Assembly: GCF_900106095.1 (NCBI RefSeq)
Contig: NZ_FNUD01000002.1
Span: 620,001 to 684,000, forward strand
Length of the DNA stretch: 64,000 bases
From: Pseudomonas deceptionensis
GTDB lineage: Bacteria > Pseudomonadota > Gammaproteobacteria > Pseudomonadales > Pseudomonadaceae
Direction of reading: 5' to 3'
A program made the translations under genes and the position numbers. The notes below the pieces were generated by a model that was not told the origin of the DNA, did no database searches, and worked only from the letters and a program-made list of their open reading frames with translations. Below are positions 41,721-51,553 of the stretch, piece after piece (position 1 is the first letter of the stretch; every line of letters starts with the position of its first letter).

Positions 41721-43019
41721 TTACAGCGTTTTTTCGAAGATCTTGGAGTTGCGCTGATAGTTGTACAGCGATGCTCGCGCTGCCGGCAGGCGCTCAACGC
41801 CGCTAGGCTCGAAACCGCGTTCGCGGAACCAGTGCGCAGTGCGCGTAGTCAGTACGAACAGGGTTTTCAGCCCCTGAGCCCGGGCACGGTTTTCGATGCG
41901 CTCCAGCAGCTCATCCCCACGGCGACCATGACGGTACTCCGGGTTCACCGCCAGACACGCCAACTCTCCCGCATCCGAATCAGCAATCTGGTACAGCGCC
42001 GCACAGGCGATGATCATGCCTTCGCGCTCAACCACACTGAACTGCTCGATCTCGCGCTCCAGCACTTCGCGCGAGCGACGTACCAGAATGCCCTGCTCTT
42101 CCAGCGGGCTGATCAGGTCCAGCAAGCCGCCGACGTCTTCAATCGCCGCCTCACGGATCAGCTCGAATTGCTCCTGGGCCACCAGCGTACCGCCACCGTG
42201 ACGGGTGAACAGTTCCGTCAGCAATGCGCCATCTTCGGCGTAGCTGACAATATGGCTGCGAGCTACGCCGCCACTGCAGGCCTCGGCGGCAGCTTCAAGC
42301 AGTTCAGCCTGGTAGTCGCTGCCCAAGCGCTTCATGTGCGCCGGCACCTGCTGAGGGCGCAGCTCACGCACCAAGCGCCCTTCTGCGTCGAGCAAGCCGG
42401 ACTCGGCGCCGAACAACAACAGCTTGTCAGCCTCCAGGTCGATCGCTGCGCGGGTGGCAACGTCTTCACAGGCCAGGTTGAAAATCTCACCGGTCGGCGA
42501 GTAGCCCAAGGGCGATAGCAGCACAATCGAGCGCTCATCGAGCAGACGGTTGATGCCCTTGCGGTCGACGCGGCGCACTTCGCCGGTGTGGTGGAAGTCC
42601 ACGCCATCGAGTACGCCGATCGGCCGTGCCGTTACCAGGTTGCCGCTCGCTACCCGTAGCCGCGAGCCCTGCATCGGCGAAGACGCCATGTCCATCGACA
42701 AGCGCGCCTCAATCGCGATGCGCAACTGCCCCACGGCGTCGATCACGCATTCCAGGGTGGAGGCGTCGGTGACGCGCATGCCGTTGTGGTAGTACGGCAC
42801 CAGACCACGGGCTTCAAGGCGACTGTCGATTTGCGGACGCGAGCCGTGAACCAGTACCAGACGCACGCCCAGGCTGTGCAACAGCACCAGGTCGTGGACG
42901 ATATTGCCAAAGTTGGGATGCGCCACACCGTCGCCGGGAAGCATGACGACAAAGGTGCAATCGCGGTGGGCATTGATGTAAGGAGACGCGTGACGCAACC
43001 AGTTAACGTAATCGTGCAT
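41721..43019 (-). CDS. argA: N-acetylglutamate synthase
   Basis: First step of arginine synthesis: acetyl-CoA + glutamate to N-acetylglutamate. 432 residues: an amino-acid-kinase-like domain (about 1-280; VVMLPGDGVAHPNFGNIVHDL, LVLVHGSRPQI) that binds arginine as feedback inhibitor, and a C-terminal GNAT acetyltransferase domain (about 290-432; CLAVNPEYRHGRRGDELLERI, the acetyl-CoA-binding RxxGxG/A type). Start ATG 43019, matching relatives' HDYVNWLRHASPYI. argE follows upstream on the same strand. Confidence 0.96.
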   Translation of the reverse strand: MHDYVNWLRHASPYINAHRDCTFVVMLPGDGVAHPNFGNIVHDLVLLHSLGVRLVLVHGSRPQIDSRLEARGLVPYYHNGMRVTDASTLECVIDAVGQLRIAIEARLSMDMASSPMQGSRLRVASGNLVTARPIGVLDGVDFHHTGEVRRVDRKGINRLLDERSIVLLSPLGYSPTGEIFNLACEDVATRAAIDLEADKLLLFGAESGLLDAEGRLVRELRPQQVPAHMKRLGSDYQAELLEAAAEACSGGVARSHIVSYAEDGALLTELFTRHGGGTLVAQEQFELIREAAIEDVGGLLDLISPLEEQGILVRRSREVLEREIEQFSVVEREGMIIACAALYQIADSDAGELACLAVNPEYRHGRRGDELLERIENRARAQGLKTLFVLTTRTAHWFRERGFEPSGVERLPAARASLYNYQRNSKIFEKTL

Positions 43020-43154
43020 AACCAAAGCCTGTAAAAAATAAACCGCCTAAAAAGGGCTGAAACAGCAAACGCACAACGGGCTGATGGTTATCGTCGAAAC
43101 TGGGTTGGCAACACGCGTGCTCTCCTTGTGTGTCATGCATAGGGGGGATCTTCA

Positions 43155-44297
43155 CTATTTCAGGCAATAGTGTTCGATCAATTGAGTCAGTAGACGCACT
43201 GTCGGCTGCAAACGTGACATTTCCAGGTATTCCCCCGGCTGATGCGCACAGGCGATGTCTCCCGGGCCCAGCACCAGCGTTTCGCAGCCAAGTTGCTGAA
43301 GATAAGGCGCTTCGGTGCCAAACGCTACTGCTTGAGCGCGATGCCCGGTGAGTCGCTCGGCAACCCGTACCAGCTCTGCATCGGCGTCCTGTTCGAATGG
43401 CGGCACTCCGGCAGCAATGGGGGCGAAATCAATTTTCACCTGATGACGCTCGGCCAACGGTTGCAGCTTGCCGCGAATGATGGACCGCAGTTCGTTGGGG
43501 TCCATGCCCGGCAACGGTCGCAGGTCAAATTCCAGCGAACACTGCCCGCAAATCCGGTTCGGGTTGTCGCCGCCATGAATACAGCCAAAGTTCAGGGTCG
43601 GCTGCGGCACACTGAACTGCGGGTTGCGGTATTCGTTGAGCCACTGCTGGCGCAGGCCTTTAAGCTCGCTGATGGCGTCATGCATGGCCTCCAACGCGCT
43701 GTGGCCCAGGCTTGGGTCGGATGAATGGCCGCTGCGCCCCAGAATATCGATGCGCTCCATCATCACGCCTTTGTGCATGCGGATCGGCTTGAGCCCGGTG
43801 GGTTCGCCAATCACTGCGGCGCGGCCCAGCGGCCGCCCGGCTTCAACCAGCGCGCGAGCACCTGCCATTGAGGTTTCTTCGTCGCACGTGGCCAAAATCA
43901 GCAGCGGCTGCTTGAACGGTTGATCGAGCAGTGGCCGGACCGCTTCGATGACCAGCGCGAAAAAACCCTTCATGTCGCAGCTGCCCAGGCCAACCCAGCG
44001 GTTATCGACCTCGGTGAGCTTGAGCGGGTCGGTCTGCCATAGCGCCTCGTCGTAGGGCACCGTGTCGCTGTGCCCCGCCAGCACCAGCCCTCCGGGGCCG
44101 CTGCCGAAGCTGGCGAGCAAGTTGAATTTGCCGGGGCTGACTTGCTGGATATCACAGCTGAAACCCAGCTCGGCAAGCCAGGTAGCCAGCAAATCGATCA
44201 CGCCGCGGTTGGTTTGATCCAGGGAAGGCTGGGTGCAACTGACCGACGGTGTGGCGATCAAAGCCGCGAATTGCTCTTTCATGGAAGGTAAAGGCAT
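43155..44297 (-). CDS. argE: Acetylornithine deacetylase
   Basis: Zinc-dependent M20 peptidase-family enzyme that removes the acetyl group from N-acetylornithine. 380 residues from ATG 44297 (AGGAAG seven bases upstream); a longer frame has no family support. Metal-site motifs: VLAGHSDTVPYDEALW (HxD), VGLGSCDMKGFFAL, LATCDEETSMAGA (catalytic EE), and C-terminal LGPGDIACAHQPGEYLE. Lies 136 bases upstream of argA and reads the same way, a common Pseudomonas pairing. Confidence 0.94.
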   Translation of the reverse strand: MPLPSMKEQFAALIATPSVSCTQPSLDQTNRGVIDLLATWLAELGFSCDIQQVSPGKFNLLASFGSGPGGLVLAGHSDTVPYDEALWQTDPLKLTEVDNRWVGLGSCDMKGFFALVIEAVRPLLDQPFKQPLLILATCDEETSMAGARALVEAGRPLGRAAVIGEPTGLKPIRMHKGVMMERIDILGRSGHSSDPSLGHSALEAMHDAISELKGLRQQWLNEYRNPQFSVPQPTLNFGCIHGGDNPNRICGQCSLEFDLRPLPGMDPNELRSIIRGKLQPLAERHQVKIDFAPIAAGVPPFEQDADAELVRVAERLTGHRAQAVAFGTEAPYLQQLGCETLVLGPGDIACAHQPGEYLEMSRLQPTVRLLTQLIEHYCLK

Positions 44298-44455
44298 GCG
44301 CTGACTTCCTGTTGGCTGGGCGAGGCCCATCATAGAGCCATCTGAACTGCAGAATAAACCCGCGCGACGCGCCAGGGCGGCTTGTCCTGTACACTGCACG
44401 GCCTTGGCAGCCACACTTTTTCCCGGCTGCGCAACCGTTCCTGGATTTTCCGGCC

Positions 44456-45844
44456 ATGCAAAAAGAAACCGAAATTAAACTGCGCGTCAGCCGCGAAACC
44501 CTCGCCGCCTTGCGCGAGCACCCTTTGCTGAAAAAGCGCAACAAAAGTGGCTGGGAAAGCCGTGAGTTGTTGAACCAGTATTTCGACACGCCTGAGCGTG
44601 ACCTGGCCAAGGCCAAGGTAGCCCTGCGCCTGCGCCGCGACGGCGAAGAAGTGATCCAGACCCTCAAGACCCGCGGCCAAAGCATTGCCGGCCTGTCGGT
44701 GCGTAATGAGTACGACTGGAACCTGCCTAAAGCCAAGCTCGACGTCAAAAAACTCGACGCAGAATGCTGGCCTGAAGAGTTGGCCGAGCTGGACAAGAAG
44801 ACCCTGAAGCCGATCTTCACCACGGACTTCGTGCGCGAACGCGCTGAAATCTCCTGGGGTCGCGGCAAGGCCAAAGTCGTGATCGAAGCGGCTCTGGATC
44901 TGGGCTACGTCATCGCGGGCAAGCAGAAAGAAGAAATCTGCGAGCTGGAACTTGAACTGCGCGAAGGCGAGCCGTCTGCTTTGCTGGAACTGGCCGCTGA
45001 ACTGGCCGAGAAGCTGGCCCTGATGCCGTGTGACATCAGCAAGGCCGAGCGTGGCTATCGCCTGTTCGATGCCAACAGCTACGCCGTGAGCCTGCCTGCG
45101 CCGATATTGACCCCTGAGACGCCACTGGATGATGCCTTTGCCGCATTGGCCTGGCACTTGTTGGGTAGCAGCCAGCGTCTGGCCGAACAATACCGCTTCA
45201 ATGGTCACTGGCGTTTGCTGCAAGACTGGGTACAGCAGTTGATCGACTTGCGCGCTTTGGTCAGCAGCCTTGGCCAAGCCGCTCCACGCCCGTCGACACA
45301 ATCCTTGCGCGCCGCCCTGGACGCACTGCTTGAAGACTGGCGCCCGCTGGTACAAATCGGTCAGGACGACGAAGACGTCCGTAAAGCCGCACCTGAGCAG
45401 TTCCTTGAAGAGCTGGAAGACCCGCGCTGGGGCCAGTTCTCGCTGAACACTTCGCGCTGGTTGATGGATCGCAGCTGGACTGTTGATCGTGGCACCACCC
45501 GTGGCAATCGCCAGGGCGCCGCACAGCTGCACAGCTGGTTGCCGCGTTTGCTGTCGGATGAGGCCATTGCCCTGCGCTTGAACCGCTACCAGCAGCAACC
45601 CGAAGATCTGGCCGAGCAACTGCCGCGCATTGAGCGCATTCAGGCATGGTTGCGCCTGGCGCGTAACGTGCTGGAAATTCCGGAACTGGACCGTTTGTAC
45701 GGTGAGATGAACAAGCTGCAGGAATTGGCCAACGTGCCAATCACTGACGACGCCGAGCACAACGACGAACTGCTCAACGCCCGCAAGCAGCAAGCAATCG
45801 CCGTGTACCAGAACCGCGCCTGGAAGACCCTGCTGCGCGCTTAA
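44456..45844 (+). CDS. CYTH/CHAD-domain inorganic triphosphatase
   Basis: 462 residues. N-terminal CYTH domain (about 1-200) with the ExExK metal/triphosphate motif ETEIKL at residues 4-9 and DTPERDLAKAKVALRLRRDGEE; C-terminal CHAD domain (about 220-455), a histidine- and arginine-rich helical bundle that binds polyphosphate (SLNTSRWLMDR, LRLARNVLEIP). Homologous to E. coli YgiF, which hydrolyses tripolyphosphate. Divergent from argE. Confidence 0.92.
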   Translation: MQKETEIKLRVSRETLAALREHPLLKKRNKSGWESRELLNQYFDTPERDLAKAKVALRLRRDGEEVIQTLKTRGQSIAGLSVRNEYDWNLPKAKLDVKKLDAECWPEELAELDKKTLKPIFTTDFVRERAEISWGRGKAKVVIEAALDLGYVIAGKQKEEICELELELREGEPSALLELAAELAEKLALMPCDISKAERGYRLFDANSYAVSLPAPILTPETPLDDAFAALAWHLLGSSQRLAEQYRFNGHWRLLQDWVQQLIDLRALVSSLGQAAPRPSTQSLRAALDALLEDWRPLVQIGQDDEDVRKAAPEQFLEELEDPRWGQFSLNTSRWLMDRSWTVDRGTTRGNRQGAAQLHSWLPRLLSDEAIALRLNRYQQQPEDLAEQLPRIERIQAWLRLARNVLEIPELDRLYGEMNKLQELANVPITDDAEHNDELLNARKQQAIAVYQNRAWKTLLRA

Positions 45845-45854
45845 GCGTACAGCC

Positions 45855-45889
45855 AACGCCCCCTGGTGCTTGCCAGGGGGCGTTTTTGT
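45855..45889. terminator. Terminator between triphosphatase and lipocalin genes
   Basis: 12-bp stem AACGCCCCCTGG / CCAGGGGGCGTT, loop TGCTTG, then TTTTGTTTATTT on the plus strand. Serves the rightward gene and, through the A/T flanks, possibly the converging lipocalin gene. Confidence 0.88.
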
Positions 45890-46459
45890 TTATTTCGTGC
45901 CTTTGGGCATCTTCGAATCCGGCGTTCGCCAAATCAGACGTGTGGTGTCATAGCCCTGTTGCTGAGCCTTGCTGAGCAGCTCATCACGGGTTTGCTGATC
46001 GACCTGCGGCTTGCGCGACAACAGCCACAAATAGCGACGGTCGGGGTTACCCACCAACGCCGTGCTGTAGTCGTCCCCCAGGTACAACACCCAATAATCG
46101 CCCTTGGTCACACCCGGCAGTACTGTCGAGACCCAATTGTCGAACTCGACCCACAGTTTGTCGGTTTTACCTTCGACCTGCGGGGTGGCTGTGCCCTTGG
46201 CCTCTTCCCACTTGCCCTCTGCGGTCCGGCAGCGGTTCAGTACCGCCACGTCGCCTTCAGGCTTGAGGCTGTAATGGGCTTCGGATTGCGCACAGTTGCG
46301 CTGGAAGAACATCGGCAAGCGCGCCTGTTCGTACCATGTGCCCTGATAGCGCTTCAAGTCGACATGCCCGACCGTTTTCGGTGCCAGAGAATCGATGCCG
46401 GAACTCGCGCACCCGGCCAAAAACAGGGCGGCCCCAAGGCCGATTAAAAGACGTTTCAT
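45890..46459 (-). CDS. Bacterial lipocalin (Blc-like outer-membrane lipoprotein)
   Basis: 189 residues. Lipoprotein signal LLIGLGAALFLAGC with lipobox LAGC (Cys at about 17). Lipocalin signature YQGTWYEQARLPMFFQRNC, and VNPDR-like C-terminal strand (NPDRRYLWLLSRKPQV). Blc-type lipocalins bind lysophospholipids and fatty acids and are linked to envelope stress. The gene precedes, on the same strand, nothing but the terminator; the next small lipoprotein gene lies 21 bases upstream, so they form a two-gene unit. Confidence 0.92.
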   Translation of the reverse strand: MKRLLIGLGAALFLAGCASSGIDSLAPKTVGHVDLKRYQGTWYEQARLPMFFQRNCAQSEAHYSLKPEGDVAVLNRCRTAEGKWEEAKGTATPQVEGKTDKLWVEFDNWVSTVLPGVTKGDYWVLYLGDDYSTALVGNPDRRYLWLLSRKPQVDQQTRDELLSKAQQQGYDTTRLIWRTPDSKMPKGTK

Positions 46460-46480
46460 TGCAAACGCTCCTGATCCGTC

Positions 46481-46735
46481 TTACTTCAAGCCTTGCCCGG
46501 AAAACATCAGCACTTTGTCGCCGGCATATTGCACGCTGATAAAGCTGTTTTTATCGCCCCACGTGCAGCTCGACATACCCAGCGCACCCGAGCAATCGGC
46601 GGGGCTGCCCAACAGTTTTTCAACCTCGGCTTTGGGCATGCCCGTCGACAGTTTCGAGAAGTTTTGCTGGTTGATCTTGCTGCATGCCGCCAGCAACACA
46701 CAGAACGACAACAACGCCAAAGTACGCAATTTCAT
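46481..46735 (-). CDS. Small lipoprotein with BamE/OmlA-like repeat
   Basis: 84 residues. Signal peptide KLRTLALLSFCVLLAAC with lipobox (Cys about 18), then INQQNFSKLSTGMPKAEVEKLLGSPADC, the pattern seen in SmpA/OmlA (BamE)-type small domains (here shorter than BamE). Likely an outer-membrane lipoprotein; it is not the essential BamE itself. ATG 46735 is chosen because the lipoprotein signal starts there. Probably co-transcribed with the lipocalin gene. Confidence 0.8.
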   Translation of the reverse strand: MKLRTLALLSFCVLLAACSKINQQNFSKLSTGMPKAEVEKLLGSPADCSGALGMSSCTWGDKNSFISVQYAGDKVLMFSGQGLK

Positions 46736-46855
46736 GGAAAGCTCCTGCATGGGAAAGTCGGCATGACTGCCTGATGCAAGCTTAGAAGAGAAAAGCGCGG
46801 GGTGGTTCCCGGTGAGGCGGGGGATTTGTTTGGCGGGGGTCGGGCGAGGATTCTG

Positions 46856-46922
46856 TAGCCGCTGCCGAAGGCTGCGATAAGGGCCGAAGGCCCTTCAAGA
46901 ACAAGGGCTGCGGCAGCGGTTA
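46856..46922. repeat. REP-like hairpin, family B, downstream of fbp
   Basis: GTAGCCGCTGCCGAAGGCTG and its inverse GGGCTGCGGCAGCGGTTAC, around GGGCCGAAGGCCC. Longer loop structure than the other family B copies. It lies between the fbp stop and the small lipoprotein promoter. Confidence 0.7.
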
Positions 46923-46936
46923 CAGTGTTATGCGTT

Positions 46937-47947
46937 TTACGCTTTGTGGTAATCGGTAATGCGCGCCACTTCTTCTTTCGAGCCCAGGTACACGGCTACA
47001 CGCTGGTGCAGGCCTTCAGGCTGGATGTCGAGAATGCGCTGATGGCCGTCAGTGGATGCACCGCCCGCCTGCTCCACGAGGAACGACATCGGGTTGGCTT
47101 CGTACATCAAACGCAGCTTGCCCGGCTTGGACGGCTCACGGCTGTCGCGCGGGTACATGAACAGGCCACCGCGGGTCAGAATGCGGTGTACGTCAGCAAC
47201 CATCGCGGCGACCCAACGCATGTTGAAGTTCTTTTTCAGCGGGCCTTCTTCGCCAGCCAGCAATTCGTCAACGTAGCGTTGTACCGGAGCTTCCCAGTGA
47301 CGCTGGTTGGACATGTTGATGGCAAATTCCTGGGTGGTTTCAGGAATGGTGATGTCTTCGTGGGTCAGAACGAAGCTGCCCATTTCACGATCCAGGGTGA
47401 AGCCTTTAACGCCGTCGCCCAGGGTCAATACCAGCATGGTCTGAGGACCGTAGATGGCATAACCGGCAGCTACCTGCTGGGTCCCTGGCTGCAGGAAGGC
47501 CTTTTCATTCAAAGGCTCGTTCTGAGTCAGGTATTCATTCGGGCAACGCAGCACCGAAAAGATAGTGCCTACCGGTGCGTTGATATCGATGTTCGATGAA
47601 CCGTCCAGTGGGTCGAATACCAGCAGGTAGGCGCCTTTTGGGTATTTGCCCGGGATCTGGTAGGCGTTGTCCATTTCTTCGGACGCCATGCCGGCCAGGT
47701 GACCGCCCCATTCGTTGGCTTCGAGCAGGATCTCGTTGGAAATCACATCGAGCTTCTTCTGCACTTCACCTTGTACGTTTTCGGTGCCCATGCTGCCCAG
47801 AACACCACCCAGGGCGCCTTTGGACACGGCGTGGCTGATCTCTTTGCAAGCACGCGCCACCACTTCGATGAGGAAACGCAAATCAGCAGGCGTGTTGTTG
47901 CTGCGGGTCTGCTCGATCAAATAGCGACTCAGGGTAACGCGGGACAT
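46937..47947 (-). CDS. fbp: Fructose-1,6-bisphosphatase class I
   Basis: Hydrolyses fructose-1,6-bisphosphate to fructose-6-phosphate in gluconeogenesis. 336 residues. The magnesium site [21 protein letters not shown] (about 115-135, shown in part) and GGLFMYPRD plus [20 protein letters not shown] near the C-terminus are diagnostic of class I. Together with pckA it supports growth on non-sugar carbon. Single-gene unit. Confidence 0.97.
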   Translation of the reverse strand: MSRVTLSRYLIEQTRSNNTPADLRFLIEVVARACKEISHAVSKGALGGVLGSMGTENVQGEVQKKLDVISNEILLEANEWGGHLAGMASEEMDNAYQIPGKYPKGAYLLVFDPLDGSSNIDINAPVGTIFSVLRCPNEYLTQNEPLNEKAFLQPGTQQVAAGYAIYGPQTMLVLTLGDGVKGFTLDREMGSFVLTHEDITIPETTQEFAINMSNQRHWEAPVQRYVDELLAGEEGPLKKNFNMRWVAAMVADVHRILTRGGLFMYPRDSREPSKPGKLRLMYEANPMSFLVEQAGGASTDGHQRILDIQPEGLHQRVAVYLGSKEEVARITDYHKA

Positions 47948-48108
47948 GTAAGGCTCCGAACAAGGGGGAGGGGGCGAAAAACCCGCGCAGTTTAACGCGT
48001 GTTGCCGTGCAAATCTTCTAATCAGACTCAGAACCGGCCAAGCGGGTTCAGCTGAATCCTTAAATCAGGCGAAAACGGGTAGAGACTCTGCTCCCGGTCA
48101 AGGCCCCT

Positions 48109-48160
48109 TGTGGGAGCGAGCCTGCTCGCGAATGCTCTTCGCGAGCAGGCTCGCTCCCAC
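48109..48160. repeat. REP hairpin, family A, downstream of glgP
   Basis: TGTGGGAGCGAGCCTGCTCG, spacer ATGCTC, inverse TTCGCGAGCAGGCTCGCTCC. Located between fbp's promoter side and the glgP stop. Confidence 0.85.
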
Positions 48161-48178
48161 GGCTACAGTGGCTGTGCC

Positions 48179-50626
48179 CTACAGCGCTTTCCAGATTTCA
48201 GTCGCGTATTCACGGATGGTCCGATCAGACGAGAACCAGCCCATGCGCGCCGTGTTGAGTACCGCCGTGCGCCACCAGGCTTCCTTGTCGTGCCACAAGT
48301 GCTCGACCCGCATCTGCGCATCCCAGTAGGCATCGAAGTCGGCACAGACCAAAAACCGGTCGTATTCGATCAGTGAATCCACCATCCCGGTGTAACGTGC
48401 CGGGTCATCGTGGGAGAAGACCCCGCCGCGAATCGCCTGCAATACATCATTGAGCCGATGGGAAGCCGCCACATCCGGTGCTGCATGGAACTCGCCATTG
48501 CGCTTGCGCGCTTCAACCTGCTGGGAGCTGAGGCCGAAGATAAACATGTTGTCGGCGCCCACCCGCTCACACATCTCGACGTTGGCCCCGTCCATCGTGC
48601 CGATGGTCAGTGCGCCGTTAAGGCCAAACTTCATGTTGCTGGTGCCGGACGCTTCGTAGCCGGCGGTGGATATCTGCTCGGACAAGTCCGCCGCCGGAAT
48701 GATGCTTTCGGCCAGGCTGACGTTGTAATTGGGGATAAACACCACTTTGAGCAGGCCACGAACGGTGGGGTCGTTGTTGATGGTACGGGCAATGTCATTG
48801 GCCAGTTTGATGATGAGTTTGGCCTGCTCATAACTGGCCGCCGACTTGCCGGCAAAAATCTTCACCCGCGGCACCCATGGGCTGCCCGGTTCGGCACGAA
48901 TGGCCTGGTACAGCGCCACGGTATGCATCAGGTTGAGTAACTGGCGCTTGTACTCGTGAATCCGTTTGACCTGAACGTCGAACATCGCTTCAGGATTGAC
49001 CACGATGCCCAGACGCTCATAAATCAGCGCCGCCAGGGTGCATTTGCTTTGCAGGCGCTGCTCGGCGAAACGCTTGCGAAAATCGGCGCGCTCGGCAAAA
49101 GGCTCCAGTTTGATCAGTTTGTATTCGGTTTCATCGAGCACATCAGCGCCCAGCGCATCCACCAGCATCGCGGTCAACGGCGGGTTGGCCTGGAACAGCC
49201 AGCGGCGGAAGGTGACCCCGTTGGTCTTGTTGTTGATCCGGTCCGGGTAAAGTTTGTGCAGCTCGGAAAAAACGGTGCTGCGCATCAGCTGGGTGTGCAA
49301 GCCGGAAACCCCATTGACGCTGTGGGAGCCCAAAAATGCCAGATTGCCCATGCGCACCCGGCGGCCGTGGTCTTCCTCAATCAGGGATACCGCACGCAAC
49401 ACGTCAAAGTCGTGAATGCCCTTGGCCCGCAGCGCATCGATATGGTGCGCATTGATCAGGTAAATGATCTGCATGTGGCGCGGCAACAGGCGCTCCATCA
49501 AGCCAACGGGCCATGTCTCGAGCGCTTCGGGCAGCAGCGTGTGGTTGGTGTAAGACAGGGTAGCGACGGTGACTTTCCACGCGGTGGGCCACTCGATGCC
49601 GTGTTCGTCGACCAGAATGCGCATCAACTCGGCAACGGCAATCGAGGGATGGGTGTCATTGAGCTGGATCGAGACATGCTCGGCCAGGTTCAGCAGCGTT
49701 TCATGGACATGCAGGTGACGGCGCAGCAGATCCTGCAGCGAAGCCGACACAAAGAAGTATTCCTGACGCAGGCGCAGCTCCTGCCCTGCTTCGTTGCTGT
49801 CCGCCGGGTAGAGCACCCGGGAGATGCTTTCAGCCCGCACCACTTCGGCCACCGCACCCAGATGGTCACCCGCATTGAAACGCCCAAGGTTCAGGTCGTG
49901 CAACGCCCTCGCCCGCCACAGGCGCAAGGTGTTGACACTGGCACCGCGCCAACCCACGACCGGTGTGTCATAAGCGATGGCGCGTACTGTCTCGCCAGGC
50001 CACCAGATTTGCCGTATCTGGCCCTGTTCGTTCTGTTTGGTTTCAACCGAGCCGCCAAACCCGACCGAATACAGCACTTCGGCACGCTCGAATTCCCAGG
50101 GGTTGCCGAAGTCCAGCCAGTTCTCGGTCTGCTCCTGTTGCCAGCCGTCGACAATGCTCTGGCGGAACAACCCGTGCTCATAGCGAATGCCGTAACCATG
50201 GGCCGCAATGCCCAGGGTCGACATGCTTTCCATGAAGCACGCTGCCAAACGCCCGAGCCCGCCGTTACCAAGCGCCGCATCCGGCTCCAACAGGCGGATG
50301 CGCTCCAGGTCGACCCCAAGGTCGGTCAGCGCCTCACGCGCGACCTCCAGCAGCCCCAGATTGCTCAGGCTGTCGTACAGCAACCGCCCGATCAGAAATT
50401 CCAGCGAGAGGTAGTACACCCGCTTCTGGTCCTTGCGATAAATCTGCCGCGTGTGGTCCATCCAGTGCTCGACCATATGGTCGCGGGCGGCCAGAGCAAT
50501 AGCTTCAAACCAGTCATGGTCAAACGCGTGTTCCGGGTCCTTACCCACCGCGTAAGTCAGTTTGGCTACTACAGCGGCACGGAAAGCCGCCACCTGTGCG
50601 TCACGAACAAGCGGTTCCTGGGGCAT
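48179..50626 (-). CDS. glgP: Glycogen/starch phosphorylase
   Basis: Family 35 glucan phosphorylase releasing glucose-1-phosphate from alpha-1,4-glucan ends; uses pyridoxal phosphate. 815 residues. N-terminal RVYYLSLEFLIGRLLYDSL, NGGLGRLAACFMES, and the PLP-lysine region EASGTSNMKFGLNGAL with GTMDGANVEM are diagnostic; VKRIHEYKRQLLN is also typical. It stands alone; the glycogen synthesis genes are not in this window. Confidence 0.95.
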   Translation of the reverse strand: MPQEPLVRDAQVAAFRAAVVAKLTYAVGKDPEHAFDHDWFEAIALAARDHMVEHWMDHTRQIYRKDQKRVYYLSLEFLIGRLLYDSLSNLGLLEVAREALTDLGVDLERIRLLEPDAALGNGGLGRLAACFMESMSTLGIAAHGYGIRYEHGLFRQSIVDGWQQEQTENWLDFGNPWEFERAEVLYSVGFGGSVETKQNEQGQIRQIWWPGETVRAIAYDTPVVGWRGASVNTLRLWRARALHDLNLGRFNAGDHLGAVAEVVRAESISRVLYPADSNEAGQELRLRQEYFFVSASLQDLLRRHLHVHETLLNLAEHVSIQLNDTHPSIAVAELMRILVDEHGIEWPTAWKVTVATLSYTNHTLLPEALETWPVGLMERLLPRHMQIIYLINAHHIDALRAKGIHDFDVLRAVSLIEEDHGRRVRMGNLAFLGSHSVNGVSGLHTQLMRSTVFSELHKLYPDRINNKTNGVTFRRWLFQANPPLTAMLVDALGADVLDETEYKLIKLEPFAERADFRKRFAEQRLQSKCTLAALIYERLGIVVNPEAMFDVQVKRIHEYKRQLLNLMHTVALYQAIRAEPGSPWVPRVKIFAGKSAASYEQAKLIIKLANDIARTINNDPTVRGLLKVVFIPNYNVSLAESIIPAADLSEQISTAGYEASGTSNMKFGLNGALTIGTMDGANVEMCERVGADNMFIFGLSSQQVEARKRNGEFHAAPDVAASHRLNDVLQAIRGGVFSHDDPARYTGMVDSLIEYDRFLVCADFDAYWDAQMRVEHLWHDKEAWWRTAVLNTARMGWFSSDRTIREYATEIWKAL

Positions 50627-50894
50627 CGATACAACCTCAATCGAGATGGGGCGATTTGAAGAACGAGTGGTGTCAGCCTAGACGCTTGAACAGAAACAAA
50701 GTGCATTGATTCGGGCTTATTTGGGCGGTTTTTTGAAAAAAACTGACGAAATGAGCGCTGCCCCAAAACGAGGCGCATACGCAGTTGAACGCTTTAAAAC
50801 ATGGCCCTGATCGAAAAACCGGCAAATGGTTGTTCACACATTCACCAACACCGGTATGATCGCGCGCCCTGATGCACGCTGGAATACAAGCCTG

Positions 50895-51329
50895 ATGAAG
50901 TCCAACCTGATCGCCGCCGCGGAAATCGACCGTCTCGATACCTGGGCCAAATACTCCGCGCCCATGTGCGGCTCCTGTGTTTCCAGCTGCTGCACGCTGC
51001 CGGTCGAGGTCAAGATCAAAGACCTGATCCGCATCGGCATTGTTGATGAGTTCGAGATGGGCGATCCGCCGAAGAACATCGCCAAGCGCCTGCAAAAAGA
51101 AGGGATCGTGGAGCGCTTCAACCAGAAGTCCGGGATTTTCACCCTGCAGCGCATGAGCAACAACGACTGCCTGTACCTGGATCGCAAGTCGCGCATGTGC
51201 ACCATCTACGAAATACGCCCGGATACCTGCCGCAACCATCCGCGAGTGGGCCCGCGCCCCGGTTATTGCGCCTACGTGCCCAAAGCCGTCGAGCGTAAAA
51301 ACAGCAGCGAGAAGTTGATGGTGTTCTAA
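50895..51329 (+). CDS. YkgJ-family cysteine-cluster protein
   Basis: 144 residues, YkgJ/DUF (zinc- or iron-chelating) family. Eight cysteines in CGSCVSSCCTL, NNDCLYL, RMCTIYEIRPDTCRNHP and PGYCAYVP form a probable metal cluster (CxxCxxxCC...C...C...C). ATG 50895 is preferred; further upstream ATGs would add 13-23 residues outside the family consensus. Function unknown. Confidence 0.85.
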   Translation: MKSNLIAAAEIDRLDTWAKYSAPMCGSCVSSCCTLPVEVKIKDLIRIGIVDEFEMGDPPKNIAKRLQKEGIVERFNQKSGIFTLQRMSNNDCLYLDRKSRMCTIYEIRPDTCRNHPRVGPRPGYCAYVPKAVERKNSSEKLMVF

Positions 51330-51369
51330 GACACCACCTGTAGATCCTCTGTTGTAGGTCAAGCCGTAT

Positions 51370-51422
51370 TGTGGGAGCGAGCCTGCTCGCGAACGACCTT
51401 CGCGAGCAAGCTCGCTCCCACA
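51370..51422. repeat. REP hairpin, family A, downstream of the YkgJ-like gene
   Basis: TGTGGGAGCGAGCCTGCTCG, spacer, inverse with AGCAAGCTCGCTCCCACA (one mismatch in the right arm). Confidence 0.85.
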
Positions 51423-51497
51423 GTTGCCGTTTTCCTGTAGATACTCTGTTGCCGGTCAAGCTTTCGATACGTGTTTTTCATCAAAATCCCGGACATA

Positions 51498-51537
51498 AAA
51501 AAACGCCCCCGGCCGCAAGGCCGGGGGCGTTTTTTAT
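51498..51537. terminator. Strong bidirectional terminator downstream of typA
   Basis: 17-bp stem AAAAAACGCCCCCGGCC / GGCCGGGGGCGTTTTTT with GCAA tetraloop; T-run on both strands. Confidence 0.92.
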
Positions 51538-51553
51538 TCAGCAGCTAAATCTA